Notes: generated by a model from the letters alone, not told the origin. Positions 20,001 through 28,347 are shown, numbered from the stretch's first letter. The stretch is 64,000 nt of DNA from Cerasicoccus arenae (GCF_014651635.1 NZ_BMXG01000005.1:124001-188000); one strand, 5' to 3'. A program made the numbers and translations.

Positions 20001-20773
20001 CTCGGCCAAACTCGGACGATGATCTCGGGAGTGACACAAGTGACGCCATGCATAAAGCATGGGATGGTTACCGCACATTGACGGAAGAGGAAATCGCTCA
20101 ATTGGCTCGGAATATTGTGGTGGAGATTCGCAACCGGGGACCATTCGTTTCTCTCTCTGACTTCATCAATCGCCGACTCGTTGATAATCCAAACACGAAC
20201 GATGCGACTGTTGGCAATACCGCCCATGAGCATGAAGATTTTAGGGGCACCATTCAAGCTGCCATTGATCGGACGGCTACGCATAGTGACGACGATGGAA
20301 ATGATGCATTTCCCTCCAACGATGGTACGGGCTTATTCTGGCAGGCTGACGAGATGGCAACCAGAGGGGACTCGACGAATTACAACCACAATCAAGGCAC
20401 TCAATACGCCTATTACAATCAGGCACGACTGGAGGGAGCTGATGTGCCGGCACGACCATATAGCAACCGCTCTTCGTTTGCTCCCAAATACATTAGTCAG
20501 GCGGATATCCTTGCGACTATTGGTTCGACCCTTTCTGCTCGTTCAGACACCTTTGTCATTCGGGCCTATGGCGAAGTAGTTGATCCGTTTAATCCCGCCG
20601 AAGTTCGTTCGCAAGCATGGTGTGAGGCGGTGGTCCAGCGCTATCCCGAATACATCAACGATACAGTGAATGCTCCGGAGGACAATCCGTCCAAACTCGA
20701 TGCGTTAAACAAGCAGTTTGGCCGAAAATTTAAGATACTTTCATTCCGATGGCTCTCCGCAGACGAAGTTTAA
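17036..20773 (+). CDS. Verru_Chthon cassette protein A-like, prepilin-type envelope protein
   Basis: A 1245-aa protein with a short basic leader and a single N-terminal hydrophobic segment, GFALVLSLSLMSFLVLLILS, followed by an amphipathic region (ARQNALTALNIALGELQKYAGPDQRITA) typical of the Verru_Chthon cassette protein A family known from Verrucomicrobia. The large remainder is predicted extracellular, Asp/Asn/Tyr rich and with no catalytic signature I recognise. The ATG at 17036 is preferred to a TTG two codons earlier. In the described cassette, protein A is followed by B, C and D prepilin-like proteins; here it overlaps by 25 bp with an unrelated secreted protein and no B-D genes are seen. 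It may belong to a pseudopilus-like or K-component-like system, which is an inference. Confidence 0.8.
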   Translation: MNTPRQKSECRKRQGFALVLSLSLMSFLVLLILSLAILTKLEIQSSANMMQRNQARQNALTALNIALGELQKYAGPDQRITARADLQHGDTSANPYWTGVYGNSIAASYTTTPEQIATDLTDANKVDSQGSSARLLSWLVSGNEMVPFNPTTDIGTSGEIINAPDASSIPFNPVTVVSNLNDSTAITATDLVIQDVNGSPRAARILVGDGVTADSSDFVAVPLVDLENNTGAKVGGYAWWIGDEGVKARANLPLVTESNKKLNAFVSASRTAVELMSDGGEDDDSLVGDRIDVAYNPEDARLERIEQLEELPLVSLEPVDFSTKLKYRFHDLTTRSQSVIVDTYAGGLKRDLSIILDESFIPAVDDPTADVNRLWVPHTGDTLGFTPGFAIPTWRHLRSFAQTRVPTTGTDAFKMEPILPAHDKADNGGETFPDHVGIAPVITYFSMGFRAAYNNPIEVEGIEPEIHLNLYPLVVIWNPYNFTLKPPPDSEGYYEVGIYPTYNVKLDLEAFVARDSAVPEWTNITSFDFQRDTDGDRTKTEFIRFRLKCPEDGIPPGQSLIFSLPDDSTALYDQKNVLYNKDPLDGYVSVPFTPTGSKTPIKALSEEVFADYRLVNNYERSYDADGNVTHESNRGSSFSNNGGGAMYIYIGEPVEQPIYVGWPSPDGHIVHNPSWGPRRWYNTHQQIGWDNNKVKVLDEASHQQEPGQLQYKPPLDDAYVFLTQALFSGQGQNAQLDTDQFMFTTRWLAQGNMRAVRSGRTRRDGNFNVLYTATTGNVKTPWQKFSNGSGSEEHRTSAGNGHDWIANEPVDAILYEFPYEDQPIFSIGQLQHANLSLVGAYPSYPIGNSLADFRLNEKSSTPIGYQLARIDATNQGGINQLRNDQRGYYDISFLLNRTLWDQYYFSTVPATGDVPDTLPNTRYVEYNDSVDLQDPDKSAAGLMLNGGFNINSTSEQAWRAVLGATNQLKYDPEDALGGNPLNSAFSRFSRPNSDDDLGSDTSDAMHKAWDGYRTLTEEEIAQLARNIVVEIRNRGPFVSLSDFINRRLVDNPNTNDATVGNTAHEHEDFRGTIQAAIDRTATHSDDDGNDAFPSNDGTGLFWQADEMATRGDSTNYNHNQGTQYAYYNQARLEGADVPARPYSNRSSFAPKYISQADILATIGSTLSARSDTFVIRAYGEVVDPFNPAEVRSQAWCEAVVQRYPEYINDTVNAPEDNPSKLDALNKQFGRKFKILSFRWLSADEV

Positions 20774-21483
20774 TTTTTCTCAGCATATTACTCTCTTTTT
20801 CGGGTATTTTGAACGGACAATCGCGTAGAGAAGAGGCGCCGATTGCCGAATTCAGGGTCATTGCCATGTCTGACTTGGCGACGCTCTTTTATGATGTTGA
20901 TGGTAAGAAGGAAGTGATTCACGCGGGACTGGGGGCTTTTTCTCGACTGTATCCGTCGCCGAGTAACCGAAGAGTGGTGTTTTATCGAGAAGACCCGAAC
21001 CCTGACCCAAGAAAGCCACCGATCAAAGCCACCGTTGCAGATGCAACTTTGCCAAGTGGAGAGGGCCCTTATCTCGTGCTGTTGATTAGTAATCCATCAC
21101 CTGAGGGGTTTCCATTCAGTACGCTCGTGATTGATCACTCGTTGAAGGTACATCCAGCCAACAACTATCGAGTTTTTAATTTCTCAAAGCGCCGCATGGC
21201 GGTACGACTGGCGGAAAAAGATATGCTTCTAAATCGTGGCGAGTCAGAGACTGTTCCTTATCCCGATGCGCGTAAGGCTTGGCTGAAGGTGGCCGCTGAT
21301 GAAGAAGGGAGCTGGTTGGTCGTTACCAGTTCCTCGCATTCGGTAGGCTCTGATTCAAGGACGACCGTCTTTATCGTTGATATTCCACCATCAGAACGTG
21401 ACCCCGATCCCAAGGGAGTTGTCGCGAGAAGAATGCGTGAGCGCATCGTAACGGATGAATTTGGAGAACAGCACGTTAAATAG
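20749..21483 (+). CDS. secreted protein of unknown function linked to the Verru_Chthon A gene
   Basis: A 244-aa protein with a signal peptide (SLIFLSILLSFSGILNG). The mature part is mainly beta-strand with a Pro/Asp-rich loop (REDPNPDPRKPP) and a basic C-terminus (VVARRMRERI). I do not recognise a family. Its ATG lies inside the last codons of the upstream gene (25-bp overlap), so the two are almost surely cotranscribed and functionally linked, for example as a periplasmic assembly partner or anchor. No enzyme motif is visible. Confidence 0.75.
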   Translation: MALRRRSLIFLSILLSFSGILNGQSRREEAPIAEFRVIAMSDLATLFYDVDGKKEVIHAGLGAFSRLYPSPSNRRVVFYREDPNPDPRKPPIKATVADATLPSGEGPYLVLLISNPSPEGFPFSTLVIDHSLKVHPANNYRVFNFSKRRMAVRLAEKDMLLNRGESETVPYPDARKAWLKVAADEEGSWLVVTSSSHSVGSDSRTTVFIVDIPPSERDPDPKGVVARRMRERIVTDEFGEQHVK

Positions 21484-21544
21484 TAACTAGGGCCTGTTCT
21501 AAAAGGTCTTGCTGCTTTACTGTGCGGTGAGGCATTCTTTGGAT

Positions 21545-22324
21545 ATGTCAATTCGACCTTATCTATTGTCGTTTTTCTTTATTCTAATGATGAGCCTTTC
21601 CAATGGATACGCAGAATCGGATGCGCCGATTGTAGTGATTAAAGCAGACGACCTTGTCTACCGAACTGAAGCAGACCCCTTTGGTGAGGGCTGGAGTCGG
21701 TTCATTGAATTGGCTCAAGAAAAGAACATTAAGGTTTCGATTGGCATCATCTGCAACTCTCTGGAAAAGGGGACCCCGAAGTATATAGAGGCGATTCAGA
21801 AACTGAACGATTCCGGGCAGATTGAATTCTGGAATCACGGTTTCACGCACAGCCGAAATAAGGACACGGGCAAGAGTGAATTTAAGGGGCCGAGTTTGGA
21901 AGAGCAGCTCGAAACGATTTCCAAGTCTCAGGCCTTGGCGGAAGAAAAGCTGGGCTTCACTTTTCATTCATTTGGCACGCCCTACAATGCGGCAGACGGC
22001 AATACCCCCCGCGCACTCCGAGAACACTCGGAGCTTACCTCTTGGATGTTCGGGCCCAGCAATGCCCAGCTCTTGCCGGGCCAAATGATATTGGGGCGCT
22101 CCGTCAATCTTGAGCAGCCCGTGCATCACCCCAATTTTGAAGGATTCAAGAAGAGCTTTGAGAGCAAGGAGGACGAACCTTATTACGTGTTGCAAGCTCA
22201 TCCTGGTGGTTGGGATAAAGCGCGTCTGGAGCAATTCGCTTTGGTCGTTGATTACCTGCAAAGCAAGGGCGCTGTCTTCATGACGCCAACGGAGCTACAG
22301 GAGCGTTTAAGTGCAGATAAATAG
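21545..22324 (+). CDS. secreted polysaccharide deacetylase-like (NodB-fold) protein
   Basis: From ATG 21545 the protein has 259 aa with a signal peptide ending near NGYA. The start of the fold shows VIKADDL (the Asp-Asp pair of NodB-type deacetylases) and about 90 residues later HGFTHS (H-x3-H metal ligands), then a barrel-like series of strands ending with YVLQAHPGGWD and a C-terminal SKGAVFMTP strand. These metal ligands suggest a functional de-N- or O-acetylase-type hydrolase, but the remainder is divergent from chitin or peptidoglycan deacetylases and the substrate is unknown. An in-frame start at 21509 would delay the signal peptide and was not used. It follows the 244-aa gene by 61 bp. 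Confidence 0.75.
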   Translation: MSIRPYLLSFFFILMMSLSNGYAESDAPIVVIKADDLVYRTEADPFGEGWSRFIELAQEKNIKVSIGIICNSLEKGTPKYIEAIQKLNDSGQIEFWNHGFTHSRNKDTGKSEFKGPSLEEQLETISKSQALAEEKLGFTFHSFGTPYNAADGNTPRALREHSELTSWMFGPSNAQLLPGQMILGRSVNLEQPVHHPNFEGFKKSFESKEDEPYYVLQAHPGGWDKARLEQFALVVDYLQSKGAVFMTPTELQERLSADK

Positions 22325-22386
22325 TCCGAGACATTACGGCTAAAGTCGGAATACCAACTTAGCACCGAGCGCTTGAGCCATCCGGC

Positions 22387-23208
22387 TTAATGCAGCCGTG
22401 CACGGAACGCCTGTAAAAGCTCCAGGAAAGCCTCGGGAGCTTCGAGGTGGGCGCAGTGCCCAACACCGGGTATTGAGGCGAGTTCTGCGTTTGGGAGGTA
22501 AGGCCTCATTTTCTGGGTGATTTGGCCGAATTTGAGATCCATTTGGCCAATGATCGCCAAGTAGGGGAGATCAAGCTCCGAAAGGTGGTCCCAGAGCGCG
22601 GGTAGACGACCCGTGCTGACGGCGACGAGCGCGGCGGCGAGTTGGGTGGGGTTGTTACGGCGACGCCGTGTGTGCATTGGCCCCAGAATTTCTTGAGGAA
22701 TCGATTCTTGGCTCTTGATGATCGGCATGGCTTGCCAGGCTTCCAGAAATTCTTCGATCGACTGTTTGCGCATGCGCTTGGCTAGATCTTCATCGGCAAC
22801 GAGACGATCCATTCGGTGAATGGGGTCGCTGATCCCGGGGGTGGCACCCACGGTGATGAGCGAGCGCCACTTGGCGGGATTTCGGCTGGCGGTGTGCAGC
22901 GCGATGCGCCCGCCCATGGAGTAGCCGAATAGGTCTGGGCGTTGCCCAGTGACGGCAACGATTTTACGCCGGGCTACCTCGATCGCGTCGAGAAAGTCGT
23001 CCAGCTTTAAAGAGTCTGGCTCGGTGATATGGGCATTACCGTGGCCGGGGAGGTTGAGTGCCCACCAATCAATGGACTCGCGGGAATGTTCCGCGAGCCA
23101 TGCGAAGTCATTAGCGTCCCCAGTAAAACCGTGGAGCGCGAGCAGTGGTGGGCTCTCAGGTGAGTCCCAGCGTTGTAGGCCGGTTGCATTCTGAAGTGCT
23201 CCGGCCAT
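22387..23208 (-). CDS. alpha/beta-hydrolase (MenH-like)
   Basis: A 273-aa cytoplasmic alpha/beta-hydrolase. LALHGFTG holds the oxyanion-hole HGF motif, the nucleophile is Ser97 in GYSMGG, the acid is the Asp in IIGQMD and the His is in GVGHCAH. LPGHG and GYSMGGR are shared with MenH, the menaquinone-pathway SHCHC synthase, but no other men genes are nearby, so the reaction remains open (MenH-like, esterase or C-C hydrolase). It is the last gene of a minus-strand run: MBL-fold protein, exonuclease, cyclophilin, hydrolase, with gaps of 31, 3 and 6 bp. Confidence 0.85.
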   Translation of the reverse strand: MAGALQNATGLQRWDSPESPPLLALHGFTGDANDFAWLAEHSRESIDWWALNLPGHGNAHITEPDSLKLDDFLDAIEVARRKIVAVTGQRPDLFGYSMGGRIALHTASRNPAKWRSLITVGATPGISDPIHRMDRLVADEDLAKRMRKQSIEEFLEAWQAMPIIKSQESIPQEILGPMHTRRRRNNPTQLAAALVAVSTGRLPALWDHLSELDLPYLAIIGQMDLKFGQITQKMRPYLPNAELASIPGVGHCAHLEAPEAFLELLQAFRARLH

Positions 23209-23214
23209 GGTTCG

Positions 23215-23685
23215 CTAGTCCTTAACGCTCGCCTTTTGGATGAACTGCTTTTCGGCGGGTTTGTCGGAGTGGTCCGTGCGCACGTTTTCGATTTTCTTAA
23301 CGACATCCATACCGCTGACGACCTTGCCAAAAATGGAATGGCGCATGTGCAGGTGTGGCGTAGGAACCGTGGTGATGAAGAACTGGCTGCCATTGGTGCC
23401 GGGACCAGCATTGGCCATGGCGAGCAAACCTGGCTCATCGAATTTTACGTTACGGTCAAACTCGTCATCAAACTTGCCACCCCAGAGGGATTCGCCGCCG
23501 CGGCCAGTGCCGGTAGGATCGCCGCCTTGGAGCATGAAGTCCTTGATGATGCGGTGGAAGATGATGCCGTCGTAGTAGCCCTTATTGATGAGGCCGATAA
23601 AGTTTTCGCAGGTCTTCGGTGCGATGTCGGGCATCAGCTCGATCTCGATAGTTCCCTGATTGGTTTCAAGAATTGCGGTAGGCAT
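23215..23685 (-). CDS. peptidyl-prolyl cis-trans isomerase, cyclophilin type
   Basis: A 156-aa single-domain cyclophilin, the normal length for bacterial PpiB. Key segments are present: [14 protein letters not shown] (catalytic Arg in FHR), GSQFFITT, and HSIFGKV near the C-terminus. The Trp of the usual WLDGKH stretch is replaced (HLHMRH), which is often associated with reduced cyclosporin binding. No signal peptide, hence cytoplasmic. It accelerates proline isomerisation during folding. Located 3 bp from the exonuclease gene and 6 bp before the hydrolase gene, in the same transcription unit. Confidence 0.93.
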   Translation of the reverse strand: MPTAILETNQGTIEIELMPDIAPKTCENFIGLINKGYYDGIIFHRIIKDFMLQGGDPTGTGRGGESLWGGKFDDEFDRNVKFDEPGLLAMANAGPGTNGSQFFITTVPTPHLHMRHSIFGKVVSGMDVVKKIENVRTDHSDKPAEKQFIQKASVKD

Positions 23686-23688
23686 GGG

Positions 23689-24363
23689 TCAGTGATCTGT
23701 ATTGAGGTTATTGCTATTTAGGTGTTCCTGCTCGGCTTTGCGCACGAGCATATAAAGTCGTCGGCTCATCCACGCGTCAGTGGCAGCGTAGATGATTTGC
23801 TTGTGATTCAGGGTGCGGCGCGCCCAGTTGGACACTTGCGCGTTTTTGGAAATGCGTAGCCCTAAGAACATGCCAATGAGGCTGCGAAGGCCAGTCTTTT
23901 CGATGCCCAAGCGGCGGCTGATTTCGCTGATTTCCACGAACCCGGCAGGGTCATAGCGGTCCACTTGCTGGAGGCGCTTGATGTCGTCGCGCAGGGCAAC
24001 GCCTACTTTGATCGGGCTTTCGCTTTCGAGGAGGGGCTTGAGCAACTCCAGCCCGCCGAAGCGTTTGACTTGGAAGAGGTAGGCCTCGTAGTTCGTAGCG
24101 AACTGGACGATCGAGGGGGAGTAGTTTTCCCCTTTGCGAAAGGCCGGGCGCGACTCGGTGTCAAACCCGAGCACTTCAACCTCTTTCAGGCGGGCGACGG
24201 CGGCCCGGGCGGCTGCAGGTGTCGTGATTAGGTGGATGGTGCCTTCGAATCGGCCCAGCGGGAGGCGATTGATCTCGTCCTTGGTGATATCGAGGCAAAT
24301 ATTCAGGGGGCCTGGCGCAGTGGCGAGATCCTCTTCGGGCTTATTATGTTTGATACGTGACAA
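23689..24363 (-). CDS. RNase D-like 3'-5' exonuclease (DEDD family)
   Basis: A 224-aa protein with a single DEDD exonuclease domain from about residue 40 to 210. Motif I is GFDTES (the Asp and Glu metal ligands), motif II lies around VGVALRDDIKRL, and motif III is the IIYAATDAWMSRRLY segment with the Tyr-x3-Asp arrangement of the DEDDy subgroup. The HRDC domains of full-length RNase D are absent, so it is a short stand-alone exonuclease, possibly acting in RNA 3' trimming or single-stranded DNA turnover. Second gene in the four-gene minus-strand run. Confidence 0.87.
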   Translation of the reverse strand: MSRIKHNKPEEDLATAPGPLNICLDITKDEINRLPLGRFEGTIHLITTPAAARAAVARLKEVEVLGFDTESRPAFRKGENYSPSIVQFATNYEAYLFQVKRFGGLELLKPLLESESPIKVGVALRDDIKRLQQVDRYDPAGFVEISEISRRLGIEKTGLRSLIGMFLGLRISKNAQVSNWARRTLNHKQIIYAATDAWMSRRLYMLVRKAEQEHLNSNNLNTDH

Positions 24364-24394
24364 AACGGGGAATCCTTACAGTCAAATACTGGGC

Positions 24395-25381
24395 CTACAA
24401 ATCAATTTCGAGGCCGTCATAGCAGAGCAGTATTTCTTCGGGATACTGTGCGTGTCCTAGCTGGTCAGCGGATTCCTGGTGGTAGATGCTACGGTACATG
24501 ATTGTATTGCGAAGGAAATCATCGAGCTGCCAGTCGGTGTTGATCGGCTCGTGATGAAAAATGGCGAGGCGCTTGGCGCGGGCGCGGGCGGTCAGTTCCA
24601 CTCCCATGACGTTGCTGGAGTGTCCCCAGCTGGCCTTGGTGAAGGTGGCATCCGCCATGGTGTATTGAGCGTCAAAAATGACGAGGTCAGCGTCTTTAAA
24701 GAATTCGACGAAGGGATAGTCTTCCTCGTAGGCGTCGTGGGTATGCTCGGAGTCGGTGGAGAACACCGCGGTCTTGCCGCTTTTGCGAAAACGATAGCCG
24801 TAGGACTTGCCGGGGTGGTTTTGCAGGATGGAATCAATCTCGAAGCCCTCAATGGAGTAGGGCGTGAGCGGCTTTTGCACGTCAAACTCGATGTCTGCCG
24901 CCAAGCCTTCGAAGGGGACCGGGAACTCCGGGCTGCTCATTTGACGGCGAAAGGCTTCTTCGCACGCTTCGTGGTAGGTGTGGAAGATGATTTTGTTGCC
25001 AGGGATGTAGGCTGGGACAAAAAACGGGAAGCCCTGCAAGTGGTCCCAGTGCAGGTGCGTCATGAAAATGTGGTAAGTATGGGGCTGCTTGGCTTCACCC
25101 GTCATCATGAGACTATGGCCGAGGTCGCGAATGCCCGAGCCCGCGTCACAGATTATATAGGCACCGTCGGGGTTATCAAACTGGATGCACGAGGTGTTGG
25201 TGCCATAGGTCGCGCGCACGGCAAAGGGCAGTTTGCTGTCCATGAACGCATTGATCTTCTCGTCACTGGAAAGATCGACTCCTTGTGCCGCCTGTAATGC
25301 CCGAAAAACCTTCTCACGCACCATGTGCGCGGTCATTGGCGCGGGTAGCGACCCCTGTGTTCCCCAGAAACGAATTTTCAT
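24395..25381 (-). CDS. MBL-fold metallo-hydrolase
   Basis: From ATG 25381 the protein has 328 aa. It has the metallo-beta-lactamase motif THLHWDHLQG (HxHxDH), with further ligands in the ILQNHPGKSYGYR and FDAQYT regions and a late HHEP. The N-terminal KIRFWGTQGS is the standard first strand of this subgroup (PhnP/cyclic-phosphodiesterase-like or RNase Z-like MBL proteins). An extended start at 25423 adds 14 non-conserved residues and was rejected. The substrate is unknown. It is the first gene of the minus-strand run with the exonuclease, cyclophilin and hydrolase. Confidence 0.87.
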   Translation of the reverse strand: MKIRFWGTQGSLPAPMTAHMVREKVFRALQAAQGVDLSSDEKINAFMDSKLPFAVRATYGTNTSCIQFDNPDGAYIICDAGSGIRDLGHSLMMTGEAKQPHTYHIFMTHLHWDHLQGFPFFVPAYIPGNKIIFHTYHEACEEAFRRQMSSPEFPVPFEGLAADIEFDVQKPLTPYSIEGFEIDSILQNHPGKSYGYRFRKSGKTAVFSTDSEHTHDAYEEDYPFVEFFKDADLVIFDAQYTMADATFTKASWGHSSNVMGVELTARARAKRLAIFHHEPINTDWQLDDFLRNTIMYRSIYHQESADQLGHAQYPEEILLCYDGLEIDL

Positions 25382-25456
25382 AACGCGAATATCTTCGGGA
25401 GAAGACCCTAATGGCACTAACATGGCAAGCTCTTAGGAAATTGCGATCATAAATTA

Positions 25457-25738
25457 ATGGGCCACAGTGGCTTCTGTAGTTTTATTGACGATTTTTTTAC
25501 AAACATTTCGTGCGACCAAAAGACCCATAGCGGGCTCATTTTTGATGGTAATTCCATGCAGGGCTTCGTCGAAGTGCTCATGTATTCGACCGATTTGGAG
25601 ACTTGGTTTGCGGCTGACGCCACCTTCGAGGATGACCTTGTTCTGGTAGACTATTACCTGCGAACGGCGCTTGTGCCATATCCGGCGCTCACCGACAACG
25701 GCCGATTCTTTGTCCAGCTTGGTATTGCCGCAGAGTAA
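25457..25738 (+). CDS. short putative protein, possibly the C-terminal remnant of a larger surface protein
   Basis: A 93-aa plus-strand frame between two minus-strand genes. Its C-terminal half (YSTDLETW ... RFFVQLG) resembles the terminal strand pattern STDL-x-W ... RFFxL seen at the ends of some secreted verrucomicrobial proteins, which suggests a remnant. There is no signal peptide or clear ribosome-binding site, and the antisense frame over the same bases is also open. I list it as a weak candidate only. Confidence 0.3.
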   Translation: MGHSGFCSFIDDFFTNISCDQKTHSGLIFDGNSMQGFVEVLMYSTDLETWFAADATFEDDLVLVDYYLRTALVPYPALTDNGRFFVQLGIAAE

Positions 25739-25745
25739 GCGTTTG

Positions 25746-26594
25746 TTAGTTTGGCCAGGCTCGCGCCGCCGCATCGCCCAGTAGCCACTCGCCCGCTCGG
25801 TTCAGCGTGTGGGTGGCGATCAGGCCCGGAGCGAAGTTTGGCCGGTAGGCCTTGAACTCGCGCTCACGATAGGTCGTCATGGTCAATTCCTCGACGGCCA
25901 TCAGGCGCACGCCATAGCCGTAACGCACGGAGCAATCCTGCGCTGGGCGGATTAGCTGGCCCTCGTGTCGGAATAGTCGACCCGCTGGGCGCGCACAGGC
26001 ATTGTCCGAGACAATCGGGTTGCCTGGATGAGGCACCCACTCGCGCGAGAGCGGAGAGTCTGCGGTCCACAAATTGAGTTGGCTGGAAGCATTGCCACCC
26101 TCAAGAGCCGGGACACCCCCAAAAAGCCACCAACGCCCATCCTGCTCCCAGAGCGTGGCGTCGACGATTTCCTCGCCGCGGAAAAGCGCTCTCTCATGCA
26201 CCCAATGGTCGGGCCAGCGCGTGCAGCGATAAAGGTCCACCGTGCGATTGGCGCGTGATTCGGGAATCATCCACCATTCGCCATCATACTCAAAAAGATT
26301 GGGGTAGGAGAGGTGGTACGGGCGATCCAGGATGACTTTTAGCGGGCCGGTCTTGCCGTCAGCATGGAGTTCCATCACGGCCAGTCGACCTTTCTTTGGG
26401 TGGTGGACGACCTCCTCGATGAAGAGCCAGCACCGCCCATCTTTCATGACGGGGAAGGGGTCCGCCCACGAACGGCCCCATGGCGGCCGAAGTGCAGACA
26501 GGTTACTGAAATTGTCCGGCAGACCCGGAATTTTACCGGCGAGTAAGCGCCATTGCTTGCCCGGTAATAGACGTGACCAGAGGGAGGATGGCAT
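25746..26594 (-). CDS. five-bladed beta-propeller protein, GINT1 N-terminal-like
   Basis: A 282-aa protein with repeated Trp/Asp-rich blades: SWADPFPVMKDGRCWLFIEE, LFEYDGEWWMIPES, LWEQDGRWWLFGG, then RPAQDC. This pattern is that of five-bladed propellers related to GH43/GH32 folds and to the N-terminal domain named after glucosamine inositolphosphorylceramide transferase 1; in bacteria this module is often attached to formyl- or glycosyltransferases, but no such domain is attached here. No signal peptide is evident. It is divergent (443 bp) from an alpha-oxoamine synthase that resembles serine palmitoyltransferase, so a lipid or glycolipid role is possible but unproven. Confidence 0.65.
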   Translation of the reverse strand: MPSSLWSRLLPGKQWRLLAGKIPGLPDNFSNLSALRPPWGRSWADPFPVMKDGRCWLFIEEVVHHPKKGRLAVMELHADGKTGPLKVILDRPYHLSYPNLFEYDGEWWMIPESRANRTVDLYRCTRWPDHWVHERALFRGEEIVDATLWEQDGRWWLFGGVPALEGGNASSQLNLWTADSPLSREWVPHPGNPIVSDNACARPAGRLFRHEGQLIRPAQDCSVRYGYGVRLMAVEELTMTTYREREFKAYRPNFAPGLIATHTLNRAGEWLLGDAAARAWPN

Positions 26595-27037
26595 TTTCCC
26601 GTAACTATATCTTCCCGAAGCGTCTTGGCGAGTATTTCGTTACGCTGGTGTGTCTCTGGAAATTTTGATAAAAGTCGGCGAAACACGGCGTTTACAACTG
26701 CTGCCCAGTGCGCCAAAGCGCCGCAAGATGCGAAATCTTCAATATGCGGCCCAGTCAAACTTTGCTCTAGTTTCCATTTTTCACCAAAATATGGCTCAAA
26801 ATGAGCATAAAAGTATCAGTTTTATTTTTCGGCAAAAAACCTCAAAATCGCCGTAAAGGCAGATAGTTGTTGGCCTGTAGGGTTTTTAGTCGATTTTTTT
26901 GCCGCCTACCCCCCCCTAACGAATTTCCGCAACGAATTTTTTGCCCCCCTTATATTTTTATAAGACTGAAACTACTCCAAAAATGAGCTTTAACCGGTCC
27001 GAGAATCCGCTAACTTATTAAGTTTTTTACGATACCC
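26595..27037. other. 443-bp divergent intergenic region, AT-rich
   Basis: Divergent promoter region of the propeller gene and the alpha-oxoamine synthase gene. It contains T-runs, A-runs and two C-runs (8 C at 26909-26916, 6 C at about 26944). I see no gene, repeat or recognisable riboswitch; a long leader for the synthase gene is possible. Confidence 0.5.
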
Positions 27038-28234
27038 ATGCTGTCGAACTTTTTTTCCAAGCCAAAGAACTCCATCGCCAAGCGCTGCCGAGACGATGAA
27101 GTCACGCGGCTACGCAAGCGTTACAATCCTTACTATCACACGTTCGAGCGTCAGAATGGCTCGCGGGTGATCCGAGATGGCAAGGAATACGTCATGCTTT
27201 GCAGTAATGACTACCTGGGCCTGAGCCATCACCCCAAGGTCATTGAGGCCGCCAAGCAGGGGCTTGACGACTGGGGAAGTAGCACCACTGGGGCTCGCCT
27301 GGCCAATGGCTCGCGCAAATATCATACCGAGCTTGAGGAAAAATTCGCCGCTTTCATTGGTAAGGAAGCCTGCCATATCAGCGTCGCAGGCTACATTTCA
27401 TGCATGTCCTCGGTGCAGTCTTTTGCGCAAAAAGGAGACATTGTGCTGGTCGATAAAAACGTCCACTCCTCCCTCTGGGCGGGCATTGGGCTGACTCAGG
27501 CGCAAGTCGAACGCTTCGCCCACAACAACCCTGCCGACCTCAAGGAAGTCCTCTCCTTTGAGAAGCCCGAAGCGCCCAAGATCGTCGTCTTCGAAGGCGT
27601 GTACTCGATGGAAGGCCACATCGGCCGCGTGCCTGAGATCATCGAGGTTTGCCGGGATCAGAATTGCTTTTTCATTATGGATGATGCGCACGGATTCGGC
27701 GTCATGGGACCTGGTGGCCGTGGTACCGCAGCGCATTTTGGGGTGCAAGACGAAGTCGACGTCATCACTGGCAGCTTCTCGAAGTCGCTCAGTAGCACAG
27801 GCGGCTTTGTTGCTGGCTCCAAGGACATCATCGAATACCTACGTACTCACAGCAAGCAGACGATTTTCTCGGCCGCTATCAGCCCTCCTCAAGCCTATGC
27901 GGCCTCGGCCTCGCTGGACATCCTCCAGAACGAGCCGGAGCATCACAAGCGCCTTTGGGAGAACACCAATCGCTACAAGGAAATGCTCCGCAACCTCGGC
28001 CTGGACATCTGGGACAGCGAAACGCCCGCGGTGCCGATCATCATGGGCCAAAAAGAAAAAGCTTATCGCTTCTGGCAAGCGCTGCTCGAAAAGGGCGTTT
28101 TCTCGATCATGTCGATCGCTCCAGCAGTCCCCCCCGGCAAGGACTTGATCCGCACGTCGATGTCTGCCCGCCACACAGAAGAGGATTTGGAAATCGTCGC
28201 AGAGGCCATGGCTTACGCCGTAAAGAAAATTTAG
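27038..28234 (+). CDS. alpha-oxoamine synthase, serine palmitoyltransferase-like
   Basis: A 398-aa PLP enzyme of the alpha-oxoamine synthase family, which condenses an amino acid with an acyl-CoA or acyl-ACP with loss of CO2. PLP residues are visible: Asp215-x-x-His218 in DDAHGFG and Schiff-base Lys249 in SFSKSLSSTGGF. The C-terminal segment (PAVPP, LIRTSMSARHT) and the IFSAAISPP stretch resemble bacterial serine palmitoyltransferase more than BioF or KBL; HemA is less likely. No bio genes are nearby. If it is an SPT it would make 3-ketodihydrosphingosine for sphingolipids. The assignment to SPT is an inference; the family is certain. The gene ends at a terminator shared with the ATP synthase operon. 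Confidence 0.8.
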   Translation: MLSNFFSKPKNSIAKRCRDDEVTRLRKRYNPYYHTFERQNGSRVIRDGKEYVMLCSNDYLGLSHHPKVIEAAKQGLDDWGSSTTGARLANGSRKYHTELEEKFAAFIGKEACHISVAGYISCMSSVQSFAQKGDIVLVDKNVHSSLWAGIGLTQAQVERFAHNNPADLKEVLSFEKPEAPKIVVFEGVYSMEGHIGRVPEIIEVCRDQNCFFIMDDAHGFGVMGPGGRGTAAHFGVQDEVDVITGSFSKSLSSTGGFVAGSKDIIEYLRTHSKQTIFSAAISPPQAYAASASLDILQNEPEHHKRLWENTNRYKEMLRNLGLDIWDSETPAVPIIMGQKEKAYRFWQALLEKGVFSIMSIAPAVPPGKDLIRTSMSARHTEEDLEIVAEAMAYAVKKI

Positions 28235-28347
28235 AACAACCCTTCTGGCCCAGCTGCCGTCTTGCTTGGATCAATTCGGGTGGTCCAGATGCCTCTCTGC
28301 GAAATATGCCTGAGTTTGCGAGTCGAGTCGTCTAATTTGGGCAAAAT

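Noticed and set aside
25454-25774. 106-aa minus-strand frame opposite the 25457 candidate
   Set aside because: No conserved features; both strands cannot code here and neither is strongly supported.
27558-28148. 196-aa Arg/Ser-rich frame overlapping the alpha-oxoamine synthase gene
   Set aside because: Frame-shadow of a high-GC gene; composition is Arg/Ser/Pro-rich and there is no homology.
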